Origin: Sesamum alatum
Taxonomy: Eukaryota; Streptophyta; Magnoliopsida; Lamiales; Pedaliaceae
Length of the DNA: 64,000 bases
Assembly (NCBI GenBank): GCA_034509735.1
Contig: JACGWO010000012.1
Coordinates: 20,117,188 to 20,181,187 of the forward strand
Reading direction: 5' to 3'
The notes below the pieces were generated by a model. That model saw only the letters and a list, made by a program, of their open reading frames with translations. It was not told the origin of the DNA and did not search any database. Positions 46,201 through 59,408 of this stretch are shown piece after piece. The stretch's first letter is position 1; every line of letters starts with the position of its first letter. The position numbers were made by a program, and so were the translations under genes.

Positions 46201-49200
46201 TGATTCTTCTGGAACACTGATTTATTTAATAAAATGAGGAAAAAGTTGCCTATGGGGGAGGGGGGATTGGGATTGGGATGGAGGGTCATATATCTGAAGC
46301 TATGGCTATATCAGGCACGAGGTTTGTATTTTAGTGTACTTTTAGGTGCTCAATCGCCAGCACAAGTACTGAGCAAGTTATTCTCTAATTGCCAATAGAT
46401 GTTGACAACAGAAAGTATTATGGAACTTCTCCTGCTTGAAAATTACATCTATGAAGCATAGATAGATCTCTCACCATGTATCCCCTTCACAAAATATGAG
46501 GAAACAGCGAGCATTAGGAATATTAGTTGACATTTGATACCTTGTTTACAGTTTTTTGGTAACTTTTTGATTTTCCGTAATAGAGGCCATATCAAGTCCA
46601 AGGTGGCTTTCGCTCTTGGGTGAAAGAAGGTTTCCGTGTTAAAGAGCTGAAACCTGAGACAACACTTACAATTCTCAACGAGGTAAGCTTTTGTTGTTGT
46701 TCTTGTGCTGCAAACTTTTGTTTGAAATAGAAATTCCCATGTCGTCTTTTTTAGATTATATGGCACAAAACTTGAGGTTGAAGCTTTTGCATGATCAATG
46801 GATTGGTAGTGGGTTTCTTTTAAATAATTTGGAGAATTATTCCACCTGAAAAACTGTGGGTCGGTGCTTTGAAAATGCTGTTTTGATTTGAATAAGCACT
46901 TCACAATGATGCATTGGATACTACAGAAAGTTAACAGTGGCCGCAAGAATTAGCCTTTTCAATGTCTCTCCAATTGTTAGCGGAATTATTACTAGTCGGG
47001 GGCATGGGAGAAACTGAGTTATTAACTGTATCAAGCATTTGCAATGGAAAATCTCAGATAAATTTGGAAACTGAGCTTCTGCTTCAGAGGTGATTTATCC
47101 TTATACTTGTCACAACTTGGCTATATATAAGCCTGAGAAAGTTAAAACTCTGTATCACTGATATCATTCTCGTTTGCACTCTCACCTAACATCTGAATTG
47201 AAAATAATTTTTCATCTTTTCCATGTGAAATGATTTCTGATATCTGCTGGCACTAGTTATTACGTATTTATCTACATATTTTAGAATTTTTCTCAACATC
47301 TAACGGAAGCTGGGGTCTCGTAGGAAGCTGAAGCGATCTTGGAGGAAATTAAGCCAACCCCGCTGAAACTTATTGGGTTTGGGGTGGTAAGGCTCTGTTC
47401 TTATATATTATTTGTGATTGAATATAACGCCTTTCAAGTTTCTATTTTTGTTTTCCTTGTTTCAACCACTTTCGAATTATCTTATTTTAGCCCGGTTTGT
47501 ATGAATAAACTGACTAAGTCTGACTTTCCTCCATGAAATGCGATTTCAAGCTATGTAATTTGTGAAAACGTTTTCTCCCTCAGTTCTATAATTGCTCTTC
47601 ACTTCCTTATGGGATCTCACTGGTTTACATAGAAACCACCTTCACTAAAAGAAATCCTATCTTCGTAGTTCTTCTGCATAGAAGGTTGGAGAAGCTTCAT
47701 TATGTTTCACGTCAAGAGGTGTAATTCCAGAACCGCAAAGAATACATGACTCCCGAATTCTACCCAAGTAACATGCCAAAACCAAACCAATTTCAAACTG
47801 TAATGAGGAATTAAGTATTTGTAAAATTTGCTGCTACATTTTGGAATGTTGACCAGAGCAAGAAGTTTTTCAGGTCTATTATTGATATCTGATTTAGAAA
47901 CTCAGCCCCGTAAGAAAGGTTAACCTCGTGAAGCCTGCTTGCATTATGTCATTTATCATTTCGAATGAGGATTTATGGGAAGTTCAAACCTTAAATATTT
48001 GTTTGTTCGTTAACTTATTAACATATATTCTCTGTGGACAGGGTATTGCTGCAGCAGCTTATTCATTACTAGGTAATACGCTTGCGTGTTTCATCTTTGA
48101 GAATGAGAAACTTTCGTTGTTTGCGATAACTCTACTAAAATAACCAATTCCCTGAAAATGAAGTTTTTCAGACAGGAGCTAAAATATCTGAAGGAGATAG
48201 GATTTGCAAATGGTCAAGTGATGTACAAAGAGTTACATGTTTGATAATGAATATGTTAATTACTAAGTCTGGTCAAAAATAGTTTCAGTTAGTGAACGTG
48301 CGATGATACAATCACCGCATATGTTGGTTCTTTGAGATCAAGGGCCAAGATGCAAATGAATTCTGGACAGGAAGTAAGATATGTGATCCATAAATCCCGT
48401 TGGCTGACTCCAACTTAATGTTTTGTTTACGTTCGTGCCTCTGATCTACTTATTACGTATCTGGTGTTTGATAAAGTTCTTGCGACAAATTTTGAAATAA
48501 AAAGAGTTCATTGCTGAACGTGGGCCTACATTTGCATCCAACATTGACGGTTTTTTGGATTCTTTAGACATAAAAAGTCGAATTATCTTTTCAGTGAGAA
48601 CTCTGGATAGGCAACAATGAAGGTTCTTGTCTATGATTTTCCTCTACTAACTCAATCAAGTATAATCTTTCTGCAGAGTGGGAAAAGACGCTGCAATTCA
48701 TTGGCGTTATTGGTATTGGCCAGGTAATTACAATGGATCTCTTCTTCAGTTAGATGTCTTCATGTCTCGTATCTCTGCTTTACTGTCCTCTTTCTCTGAC
48801 GTTGAACAATTACCAGACTATATACCGGCGAATTGCTACTTACCAGGATGCCGAAGATCTTAAGCAAGACGTGAGGTACCAGATTACTTCATTAAACATT
48901 TTTTCAGCCAGCTCAAATATGCATGTTTCCGTGCACTGTGTCTGGATGTTTTCATATCTTGTTTGATTGAGCAATGTTCTGAAACCAAACATAATCACTG
49001 ATATCACAATAGTAACCGGAAAATTCAAAAATAACGGCTGAGATTGCAACAGAAAAATGGATCTTTTCCCTCTTATATGACAACGGATACCGATATGTCC
49101 TTTTTACATGGCCAACGTCGACTGCAGAGTCATTCACTTTCACTCTTTTCTTCTATACAGTTCGCACATTTGCTTGACTGTCGTAACTCTTATATGTGAA

Positions 49201-49493
49201 TGTATTTGCGTATTCTGGATCAAGTGACACAAACGATGTTGTATATTGTTCTCTCTCTTAGGCTGCTGCTAGCTCCCGTTAGACTGGGAGGTCAGGCTGT
49301 TTCATGGGCTGCCGGGAAATTAGAAACGAGCCGTAACGGACTACCCACATCACCTTCTTCATCAGACGTCCAAAGCCGGGTGCTGCAAGCAGCTGCAAAG
49401 CTCGAATCTCAACCTCCCGAGGGTGAAGAAACAGAAGTGCCTCAAATGGTAGCTTCTGGCAATGAGGATGTAAACGATGTATCTGAAGCGTAG
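43245..49493 (+). CDS. Chloroplast rhodanese-domain membrane protein (CaS-related, At3g59780-like), 659 aa
   Basis: Exons: 43245-43292, 43617-44546, 44740-44840, 44969-45083, 45372-45449, 45585-45677, 46033-46116, 46584-46682, 47324-47386, 48042-48072, 48677-48723, 48817-48875, 49262-49493; sum 1980 nt, one stop. ATG 43245 (MLPVSS) is the first; the frame upstream starts only from GTG. The N-terminus is Ser/Thr-rich with few acids, as in transit peptides. Residues about 150-320 are low-complexity helices (NTALTNVNEAVDNV). A membrane segment lies at about 346-360 (PFVLFLGVSATLW), the rhodanese-like domain at about 365-510 (VVLIDIRPEDLRDRDGIPDL, KVLVMDADGTRSKGVARSL, GGFRSWV), and further hydrophobic segments at about 532-547 and 554-563. 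The expected catalytic Cys position is Asp464, so sulfur transfer is unlikely. The layout resembles the thylakoid calcium-sensing receptor CaS; the best recalled match is Arabidopsis At3g59780. Function unknown. Confidence 0.9.
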
Positions 49494-49769
49494 AATTTTG
49501 ATCAAGTTTTTTTGTCGTCATCCCGTTTCTCCTCATCGAAGTCGGCTGCGCATATCTGCCAGTTAAACCTCGTGATGCTTCGGGGGGGGCTGATGATTCT
49601 TTGTTGCCGGGGCGAGCTGTTTACTGTTTGTTTCATTTTGATGAAAACTTATGTAGTATGTCTGAAACTGAGAAAATAAGGTAACAATACTGTTTCTCTT
49701 TTATGCCAGGTAAATAGATGTTCTCCTATGTATTAAACTGGAATATGTCTGCGATCATATTTCATAATT
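49494..49769 (+). other. 3' UTR and downstream flank of the rhodanese-type gene
   Basis: Non-coding sequence between the stop codon and the 3' end of LINE-B. No perfect AATAAA was found; GAAAATAAGG near 49670 is a possible poly(A) signal. Confidence 0.4.
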
Positions 49770-52700
49770 AAAAAGAGCAAAACACCCACTGTCAAGACAA
49801 TACAACAACCAAAAAATTGCAGAGAACAAATATATAATCCTAAACCAACAGCTGGGAACGAACATTACATTAGCTTTCCTGCAAAATCAAACTCTCCACC
49901 AAGCATCCCACAAGTCCTGTTGCTTCCTTCCATCACCCGTTTATAGCGCACTTTCCAGATTGTCCAGCTGCATATGAAAAAGCGAGACCTATCTCCCTCA
50001 TCTAACTTGCTTAACACATGGGCAATCCACTCTATAGCACCATTCAGCCATTGAGAAATAAGTCTCCAAGGAATTGAAGACAGTTCCCACAGTTGCCTGG
50101 CCACAGGGCATTCTAACATTATGTGACGACAACTGTCTCACACACCCCACAAGCTGCATCAATTCTCCTCTTCTTCCGGGCCAAAATTTTCATTGTTGGG
50201 ATAGCCTCCTTACACAATCGCCACATAAAGACACGTACTCTTGGCGGCACCCTTGTTCTCCACAAAACTGTCCACAAAGAACCCTCATTCGGTCCCAAAC
50301 AATATTCCAAACCTGAAGTAGAAGCCACAGAACGATCCCGCATGACAAGCGCTTGCCCATTGGCACTTCTTACCGTAAAGGAACCAGATTTATGAAGCTT
50401 CCATCTTCAGTCAACTCCTCCATTGGCCTGCTGATTGTTCACCGTGACACATCCCTCCCTTAACAAACTCCTGCCTTCCAGCAAACTTTGCCATGTCCAC
50501 GAAGACCTGTGACCCAATGGTGCCTCCCAAAAACTACAATGTTGAAAGTATTTACCCTTTAACACACGGCTAAGAAGGGAGTTTGGCCTAGTAGCAGCCA
50601 TCCCTGCTTAGCCAGAAGAGTAACATTAAACTCACGTAAACAACGGAAACCCATGCTCCCCTTTTCCAACGGCCGACATAATTTGGACTCTACGCTCCCA
50701 ACGACAATGCCACCAGAAATTTAAAGCTGCCGTTTCCAACTCATGCAATAAATTATTAGGAATTTAAAACACGACATTGCATAAGTCGGCAACGCTTGCA
50801 ACACGACCTTCACTAACACCCCTTACCAGCTTGAGAAAGCATCTTCGTATTCCAACCCTCCCTCCCCCCAAATCCCAAATCCTATCCTTAAGATACCTAA
50901 AGTCCGACCCACGAGCTCTCCCTCCCATCGTTGGCAAACCCAAATATTTTCCATGACGATCCACCTAACCGAACCCCTAAGATAGCAACTAATTGACCCT
51001 TCACCCTCTTCCTCATCCCACCACTCACCAACATACTAGATTTTTGAAAGTTAATAATCTATCCCGACGCCTTAGCATACACCTCCAAAATCCTACGAAT
51101 CTCCCTCAACTCCCCCTCCTTCGCCCCAATAAACACCAGCGTATCATCTGCAAATAACAAATGAGAGATAGCCGGTGCCTGTGGAGCCACCGACATCCTC
51201 ACCACCCGCCCCCCATGCTCAGCAACCTGAATCATACTAGATAACACCTCAGTATAGAAAATAAACAGATAAGGTAATAAAGGGTCATCTCGACGGAGTC
51301 CCCTCTCAGGTCTAAAGTAACCAAAATGGTAGCCATTCAATGTAAGGGAATACGAGATAGAAGCAACCAGTAACATAATAAGATCTGCAGATCTATGATT
51401 AAACCCCAACCTAAGCAATATTCTCCTAAGAAAAGGCCACTCCACCGTATTATAGGCTTTACTCATATATAGTTTCAATGCCACACATGCTTCCTTACAA
51501 CGGGATGTGATCTTGAGATTATGATTCAATTCGAAAGCCAATAAAACGTTATCAGTGATTAGTCTACCCAGAATAAAGGCCAATTGAGTATAAGGGACAA
51601 TATGATCTAACAGACCCCTAAGACGATTAGCAATACACTTGGAAGCAATTTTCATGATAACATTGTATAGACTAATCGGACGCAATTGAGACACAATCTT
51701 GGGAGACTCACATTTAGGAATAAGCACGATATGAGTGAAATTGAATTTTACGCAACAAGACATGCTCATTCAGAATATGTAGGACATCACTACACACATC
51801 CGACCCAACAATAGACCAAATTTTTTGAAAAGAAAATGGAGGCATACCATTAGGACAAGGAGATTTTAAAGGATACATACCAAAAGCAACACATTTGACT
51901 TCGTCAGTAGTAAATGGAATGGAAAAAACCTAATTCATCTCTGAGGTCACCTTTGGCTGTACAGAATCTAACACTTCGTTCAGCGCTACATCCGATGGAT
52001 TGGAGGACTGAAAGATATCTCAAAATACCGTGATAGAATTTCTTGAATTTCCAACTCCTCCCTCCACACCCCGTCCTCATCCTTCAACCGTAAAATATTA
52101 TTTTGACGATATCAAATTGAGGCCTAAGCATGAAAGAATTTCGTATGCCCATCCCCATCTCTCAACCAGTGTATTTTATTACGTTGTTGCCACCTCAACA
52201 TCTCACGAATCTGAATCTCATCAAGTTGTTTCCGTATGTTATCCATTTCCATATACTAAGTCACTCCACGGTTACCCCCCTCTAACTCTACGTATCTATC
52301 TTCGAGTTCTTTTATATCACGACCTGATTTTTTAAAATGATCTCTGTTCCATTGAAGCAGTTTACGCCTACACTGTTGAATTTTCCTAAACAAACAGGTT
52401 CCTGGATCATGACTCATTTGTGTACACCAGGCAACATTAATCACCTTCTTACACTCCTTAGAGTGCAACCAACTCGCCTCAAATCAAAACTGATGCTTCT
52501 TCCTAAGTCGTTGAACACCTCCACCTGGATCCCATTGAATAACCAACAAAGAATGATGCGAATAAGGATATGACGAATAAGTCACCGTAGTGTTGGGAAA
52601 TTTAGATGTTCATTTGGAGTTCCCACAAGCCCTATCCAGTCGAGCATGCACCTTGTGTTGCCCACACCGTCGATTAGACCAAGTGAACATTTTACCCCTG

Positions 52701-53700
52701 AAACCCAGATCACTTAAATCCGCCTAATCTAAAGCCCCTCGAAAGTCATCCATTTGCCACCTCGGTCGTTCCACCCCCGTTTTCTTGTACTGAAAAAGAA
52801 TCTCACTAAAATCACCTGCACATAACCACGATACATCTAGAGATTGTGAGCTCAAGTGAATCAGCGTATCCCAAGCAACCCGCCTCTGCTCCACCTTCGG
52901 TTCCCCGTAGAATCCCATGAAACGCTAATTAGCACAGTTAGCTTCTTCCAATACATCAACATCTATATGATACTTAAAAAACGATTTCAATTGCACTATC
53001 ACATTCATTCTGCACAACATAGCCAATCCACCTGAGCGTCCCTCCGAAGGAACACAATTCCAAACATATCTAACCTTTCCCTAATTCAATCCATTTTAGT
53101 CTGACCACACTTTGTTTTCGATAAAAACACAATCAGGGGTTGACTAGCTCAGACCAACTTTCAGAGTTTTTGAACTGTCAAAGCACCCCCCAAGTCTCGA
53201 CAGTTCCAAGCAAAGATACTCATGGCGAATGGCGGGGTTGTACCACAGCCGCCACCGAAATCTCATCGTGAACTTCTTCATCGATCAGTGATCTTTTCGG
53301 CCTCTCCCACAACAACATCCCCCTCTTCCTCTTACCTCTCCCAAACCTCAACCCCCTATCCCGTCCGCCTCGACCTCCCCCCATTCCTCGCCAAGCCCCT
53401 CATCGCGTGGCCGAGAACACCATTGGGACTGCCACCAGCGTTCCTTCACTCGCACTGATCGGAGTCTGGATTGAAGGGAGATCGCATTCTAAATTAGGGT
53501 TCAGAGCTGAGGACGACACAAATACAACACGATCAAAATCCGCCCCTTCTTCTGCAGCCTTGACTCAACCATGAATTTCGAAGAGAAATCCTCAATTGGA
53601 TCCACATCCGACCGACCCAGAAGTTCATTCTTCTCCTTTGAGACGACAACTTCTTTCTCGATCCGTATTTAAGGTTCTAAAATTTGAAAACCCTTATGTA
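49770..53700 (-). mobile_element. LINE-B: near full-length but decayed non-LTR retrotransposon
   Basis: On the minus strand the order is ORF1 end (53700-53224), endonuclease start MSIFAWNCRDLGG at 53223, endonuclease piece WLCAGDFSEIL (52918-52724), RT (51769-51059), post-RT repeats (50964-50407) and zf-RVT region (50343-49865, WRTRVPPRVRVFMWRLC and the LNCP-like ECPVARQLWEL). The 3' end lies near 49770 at a short A/T run. Frameshifts and stops break it at many points. It closely resembles LINE-C. Confidence 0.85.
49865..53223 (-). pseudogene. LINE-B ORF2 (endonuclease, reverse transcriptase, zf-RVT)
   Basis: RT motifs visible: VLIPKCESPKIVSQLRPISL, KIASKCIANRLR, AFILGRLITDNVLLAFELNH, LKLYMSKAYNTVEWPFLRR (usually LDMSKAYD), GLRRDDPLLPYLFI (usually RQGDPLSP) and the active site LLFADDTLVF. 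The catalytic FADD is kept, while KAYN replaces KAYD. The endonuclease is read only in pieces. Confidence 0.85.
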
Positions 53701-54009
53701 AGTTTCTAAAAATTGTTAGATAAATTAAGAACTATTTAATTAAGGTTATAAAATTTGATATAAAATTATAGGAATCTAAAACCATAATTATATGTCGTTT
53801 ACAACCTAGTATATTTTATGAAAAGTTTGCAGTTATTGATTGCTAATTGTAAGGCATTTGATATTTTTTAAATCAAACAACTAATAAGAATTAATCAATA
53901 ACCAGCTGATGAAATGATTCAATGTTAGGTGACTAAACACGATTTTTCCCTCTTTGGTTGCATATGAAAAAAAATAAATAATAGAATCAATAACTAAAAT
54001 ATGGTAATG
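53701..54009. other. Spacer between LINE-B and the Copia element
   Basis: AT-rich, no feature, apart from the target duplication TAATG at 54005-54009. Confidence 0.6.
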
Positions 54010-54384
54010 TGTTTGTAAATCGGGTTAAGTGCAGCAGGTGTCATGGAACAAGAAGCAAGAATCTGCTAGGTCTTAGAAAACAGAAATGAAAGGAGAAAAA
54101 TGACGATTCAAATCTCTGTGGGTGAGTTTTGTGTTGGGCGTTCGAATTAATTGGAAGAATCCAGACGGGCCTCCTTTAAATAAACAACCCAATCCCTAAC
54201 AACAACCCTTTAACCAACTAACTACCTTTGGCCTAACTAGCCCAACAAACTAACAGACCAACAAACCAAAACAAGATAACCAACTCTGGCCCAACCAATT
54301 AACTGCCCGAGCCCTGTATAAATAAACAAAGATACAAAAGTGCATTACAGCAAAACACGTTATAATCAGCTTCAAGTCTTAACA
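54010..54384 (-). repeat. Copia 3' LTR
   Basis: It is 375 bp. On the minus strand it begins TGTTAAGACTTGAAGC and ends ACAAACA. It has a TATA-like TATTTATACAGGG on the element strand near 54317-54330. Confidence 0.92.
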
Positions 54385-54398
54385 TCCCCCCCTCTCCC
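54385..54398 (-). other. Copia polypurine tract
   Basis: The minus strand reads GGGAGAGGGGGGGA immediately before the 3' LTR start TGTTAAG; it is the expected primer for plus-strand synthesis. Confidence 0.85.
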
Positions 54399-54528
54399 AA
54401 GTTGGATTTGGGCTCTACACAACCAAACCCAACTTGGAACATAGTTTACCAAACAAAGGCCCTGTTAAGGACTTAGTGAAAATGTCTGCTAGTTGTAATT
54501 TTGTACTAACATGCATAGGTTTAATGAC

Positions 54529-57500
54529 TCATTCCTTAAATTTGTCGCGCACTACGTGGCAATCAATCTCTAAGTGCTTTGTTCGTTCGTGGAACACCGA
54601 ATTTTCTATAATATGAATGTCCGCCTTATTGTCGCAAAAGAATGGAACTGGAACACGAGGCCTCTCTCGCAAGTCCTGTAATAAGAAAAGAATCCATGTC
54701 AGTTCACAAGTAGCCGCTACCATGCTCTTGTATTTAGCTTCCGCGGTGGAGCGGGACACCGTCGTTTGTTTCTTTGTTTTCCAGGATACCGGAGTGCCCA
54801 CCTGCATGACATAAAAGCCTGTGAGAGATCTCTGTGAATCCACGCAAGTCGCCCCATCTGCATCACTGTAAACAGTCAGCTGCAGGTCAATGTTAAAAGG
54901 AAGCAATAAACGGATTGAATAAGTTCCTTTTAGGTACCGAACCAAATGAATTGCAGCATCCCAATGTTGCTGGCAGGGATGCTGCAAATACTGGCTCAAT
55001 TGCTGTGTAGCATGCGAAACATCTGGCCGCGAGAAGCCTAAGTACAGAATCCTCCCTATCAGTCTCCTGTATGTGGAGGGATCTGAAATTGGAGCCCCTG
55101 CTTCTGTAGTAAATTTGATTCCTGCTGGAAGTGGTGTCGACGCAGTCTTGCCTCCACTCAAACCACTGTCCCGCACAATGTCTTGTATGTACTTGCACTA
55201 TGTCACAAGCAGGCCCTGTTTTGTCCGTCCAATTTTCAGACCTAGAAAGTATCTAGCCAAGCCCAGGTCTTTTATGGTGAAGAGATCATTCAAATACCTT
55301 TTGACTTGTTCTATGTAGAAATCCGAAGGAGCTGTCACTAATATATCATCTACGTAAACCAGCAATGCTACTAACCCTTCACCGGTGTCCTTTGTGAACA
55401 GGCAATAGTCGTGCCTGGACTGCTTAAACCCGTAGGCCTCTACCTTACTGGTGAATTCCTCATTCCACTTTCTGGATGCGTGTTTCAGTCCATATAACAA
55501 CTTTTGTAATTTACAAACGCAACCTTCTGGTACATTGTACCCCTCTGGAGGTACTATGTATAACTCTTCATCAATGCTTCCATGTAGGAATGCATTATTT
55601 ACGTCAAATTGGTGGATTGGCCAGCCCTTCGAAGTTGCTAAAGCCAAAAGCACCCTAACCGTTACTGGCTTCGCCACAGGGGAAAAGTAGTCGGTGTAGT
55701 CGAGACCCTCTATCTGGTTGTACCCTTTCGCGACTAATCGTGCCTTACACCTTTCGAAATTTCCATCTGGCTTGAGTTTCAATTTATAAATCCACCGGCA
55801 GCCTATAGCTTTCTTCCCAATGGGCAGTTCTGTTACCGTCCATGTATTATTTCTTTCCAATGTTGTGATTTCAGCTTCCATTGCCTCCTACCAGCTTTTT
55901 CAATTTTGCTGCTTGTGCATAAGTGTGTGGTTCTTCCTGCAAAGAAAGTGCAGCAACAAAGCAATCTTGTGCAGGTGTGCTAATGAAAGTGTTAGAATCA
56001 CTATCACAAGTAGAGCAATCATAATCATTCAGCCACACAGGCATGGCCAATGTCCTGGTGGACCTCTTAAGTGGGGCAATGGGACATGGAGGTTCCTGGT
56101 TCATAGGTACCTTACTATCCATGTCAGCTGTTGCAGGGTCATTAATAACCCTATAAGCAGAAGGCTCTAAACCCCTTTCGGAGTAGTTAATAAGGGGAAG
56201 AGGGCAATGCATTTCTTCTAAAGTTCCTGAGGCTAAGGGAAAATCATTTTCATGAAAAAATACATCACGAGAAACCATAATTCTTTTGTTCTCTAAATCA
56301 TAAACCTTATACGCTTTTTGACCTTGGACATAACCTAGGAACACACACTTGTATGCTCTTTGATCAAACTTCCTTTTTTGCGGTTGAGTGTTTGATGCAA
56401 AACAGAGACAACCAAACACCCTCATGTGGCCATACTGGGCTTTTACCTTATGCAATATCTCAAAAGGGGTTTTCCAATTTAATCTTTGTGTGGGTAGATG
56501 GTTAATGATATATGTGGCAGTGAGTAAGGCTTCTGTCCAGAATTTATGGGGCATCTTGGCCTGAAACATCAACCCTCTTGCTACTTGCAGGATGTGTTGA
56601 TGTTTCCTTTCAACAACCCCATTTTGTTGTGTGGTATGGACACAAGTCCTTTGGTGAACAATGCCACGTTTCCTCAAGAGGCATTGGCATTGTTCACCCA
56701 AGAACTCAATTCCGTTACCAGTTCTAATGGCCTTAACACATGCATCAAACTGTGTTTTAATAAGATCAAAGAAGGTTTGCAGTTTATGAGATGTTTGAGA
56801 CTTTTGATGCATGAGGAAAACCTAAACAGTCTTACTACAATCATCTACAATAGTAAGCATAAAATGGAAATCATTTAAGGAATATTCTCTATAAGGTCCC
56901 CAACACATCAACATGTATAAGATCAAAAGGCTTTTTAGATTAGTTTTCACTCAAAGGGAAAGGTAGGCAACGTTGTTTAGCCAAGGGGCACACATCACAC
57001 ACAACAGAATCAGAAGCAGTAGATTTTATTTCATTAATACGTTTCATTACATCGTATGAAGTGTGGCCAAGTCTTTTATACCACAACTTCTGTTCAGGAA
57101 CAGAAACATAAGAAGAGAAAACAGTGTGCATGTTGGCATTTCTCAGTACATTGGAATTAAAAGAATCAGGCCTCAGCACATACAACCTCCCTTCTAATCT
57201 ACCAACATTAATAACCCTTTTAATCTGAAGGTCCTGCAGCACACAACAATTCTCAGAGAAACAGAAACGCACAGAGGCATCCATACATAGCTTATTAACA
57301 GACAGTAAGTTATACTTAAAGGCTGGCATGTACAGAACATTTTTTAGCAAGATTTTATTATAGAGGCGTACTTCCCCTACTTGTCTAATAATTTCTTAGT
57401 CCCATCAGGCAAGTTAACACAACAATGACGTCTGAGAGTTTTTAGGGAATGGAACATAGTCTTATTAGTGCAGATATGGGAAGTGGCTCCACTATCAATT

Positions 57501-58658
57501 ACCCAGTAGTTGCAAGATAAAGATTTTAAAGAAAAGGCACTCATACCTGCAAAGTCTTCGAAGTCATCATTTCCAAAACCAGGTGGTCCTTCAGGTTCAT
57601 CGTATTCCACTTGATTGGCCTCAGCCTGTTCCTCCAGAAGACGCCTGACTTCAGTCCTAACCATGTCCTCAAGGTTCTGCTCATTAGAAAACATAGCCTC
57701 TTGCGAACCAGAACTACTGGACTCGGCCATGCTAAGGGCCTTCCCTAGGGTCCCTCGATCCCTTTTTCTCTGATCCATCATGGTCTTGTACCAGTCTGGA
57801 TATCCATTCCGTTTGAAACATCAAGCCCTGGTGTGACCAGTCCTTTTACAATGATCACAGTACAACTTAGATTTATCCACTATTTCCTTCCTCCTGTCTG
57901 GGCTTCTGCCATAATTCTGTCTGCCTTGTACGTTCATTGTTTCAGGTAGGAGATTTGCTGGTGAACCCTCGTTGACTTCTCTTTGTCTCTCAACCCTCAG
58001 GATCATTGAGTAGGCTTTTCCTACCGTTGGGAGGGGTTCAATCAGTAGTATTTGGTTGCGAACGTGGTAATAGGCCATGCTAAGCCCCATCAGGAACTAT
58101 ACTAACTGGCTGGACGTTGGTTGGGCGACCATCTGTCTGCTGGCACCACAAGAACAGGAAGGGACTAGGTTGAGACAAACCAGCTCGTCCCAGAGTTTCT
58201 TCAATCTGGTGAAGTAGGTAGTCACAGACTGATTTCCTTGGGTGGTGTTAGAAATTTCTCTCTGGAGTTGGTAAAGAAGAGGGCCATTGCTTTCCCCAAA
58301 GTGACTCTCCAATTCTGTCCATAGATCCCTGGCAGAGGTAGTGTAGATGAATGCCTCCGCTATATGTTTGTTGATGGAGTTTAGGAGCCAGGAGACCACC
58401 ATGTAATCCGCTCTTTGCCACTGCTCAAAATCGTCAGTCCTTTCCTCAGGCCTTTGGAGTCTTCCATCAACAAACCCTAGTTTTGATTTCACCCCCAACG
58501 CCAGACGAACTGCCCTGCGCCAGGTTAGGTATTTACTTCTGTTCAATGGGACAGACGAAGCTCATCCGTAGATGATCTCCACTCTGGAGCTTCAAAGCCT
58601 CTGGCTCTTTTCCTTTTCAGTTCGTCCTATCCTTTCCACCTTCTTCCTTGCCCGCCAT
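54529..58658 (-). pseudogene. Copia gag-pol polyprotein, frameshifted
   Basis: ATG 58658 (MAGKEEGGK) soon hits a stop; gag resumes at about 58550 (YLTWRRAVRLALG, SKLGFVDGRL, LWTELESHFGE). The zinc knuckle CDHCKRTGH at about 57860-57830 is followed by a stop before its last Cys. The protease has WVIDSGATSHIC (about 57510-57475). The pre-integrase region has LWYKRLGHTSYDVM; the integrase core reads RTGNGIEF where RTDNGTEF is usual, so a catalytic Asp is lost, while VVERKHQHIL keeps the Glu. RT (55881-55198) has VYVDDILVT, and RNase H (55176-54529) has YSDADGATCVDSQRS and STAEAKYKSM. A stop separates RT from RNase H, so the copy cannot make a full polyprotein. Confidence 0.92.
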
Positions 58659-58746
58659 GGAGGAAATGCTCAAGAATTAAAGAACGTGTAAGGGAGATCT
58701 ATTACTTGAAGAATTTTTGAAGAGGAACAGGATCAGAGACCATCAA

Positions 58747-58764
58747 GGGATGGCTCTGATACCA
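58747..58764 (-). other. Copia primer-binding site
   Basis: The minus strand reads TGGTATCAGAGCCATCCC directly after the 5' LTR; TGGTATCAGAGC is the usual plant Copia site complementary to initiator tRNA-Met. Confidence 0.92.
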
Positions 58765-59140
58765 TGTTTGTAAATCGGGTTAAGCGTAGCAGGCGCCATG
58801 TAACAAGAAGCAAGAATCTGCTAGGTCTAAGAAAACATAAATGAAAGGAGAAAAATGACGATTCAAATCTCTGTGGGTGATTTTTGTGTTGGGTGTTCGA
58901 ATTAATTGGAAGAAATACAGACGGGCCTCATTCAAATAAACAGCCCAAGCCCTAACAACAACCCTTTAACCAACTAACTATCTCTGGCCTAACAAGCCTA
59001 ACAAACTAACAGACTAACAAACCAAAACAAGATAACCAACTCTGGCCCAACCAATTAACTGCCCGAGCCCTATATAAATAAACAAAGATACAAAAGCGCA
59101 TTACAGCAAAACACGTTATAATTAGCTTCAAGTCTTAACA
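58765..59140 (-). repeat. Copia 5' LTR
   Basis: It is 376 bp, close to the 3' LTR but with one small indel near 58913 and about two dozen substitutions, mostly transitions. Confidence 0.92.
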
Positions 59141-59408
59141 TAATGTGTCAAAATTTAATATTGGTGGCCTAAATTAACTATACTTTTTTTGATGAATTAG
59201 CGATGGTAATATTAAAACAACCAAAACAGATTACAAAGTCTGAACTACACAAAAGCTAAAAAAACAAGAGAAAGCAACCTACAGAAGTATCCAAAACAAG
59301 ACTAATAGACTGGAACTAATACTCAAGAAAAGAAACACAAACATAAGTGAACTCTGAAGAGCCAAGATTACATCAACCAGCATAGCCAAAGGATTACATA
59401 ACACATGA

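Larger units (their letters stand above)
54010..59140 (-). mobile_element. Copia LTR retrotransposon, structurally complete (5131 bp)
   Basis: Two LTRs (54010-54384 and 58765-59140) start TGTTTGT and end TTAACA on the plus strand and are flanked by the 5-bp duplication TAATG (54005-54009 and 59141-59145). On the element's own (minus) strand the primer-binding site TGGTATCAGAGCCATCCC follows the 5' LTR, and a polypurine tract GGGAGAGGGGGGA precedes the 3' LTR. The domain order is gag, protease, integrase, RT, RNase H, which defines Ty1/Copia. By eye the LTRs differ at roughly two dozen positions, so the insertion is relatively recent but not new. Confidence 0.95.

Noticed and set aside
53222..53458. 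78-aa plus-strand open frame rich in Pro and Ser
   Set aside because: Antisense to LINE-B ORF1 and the ORF2 start.
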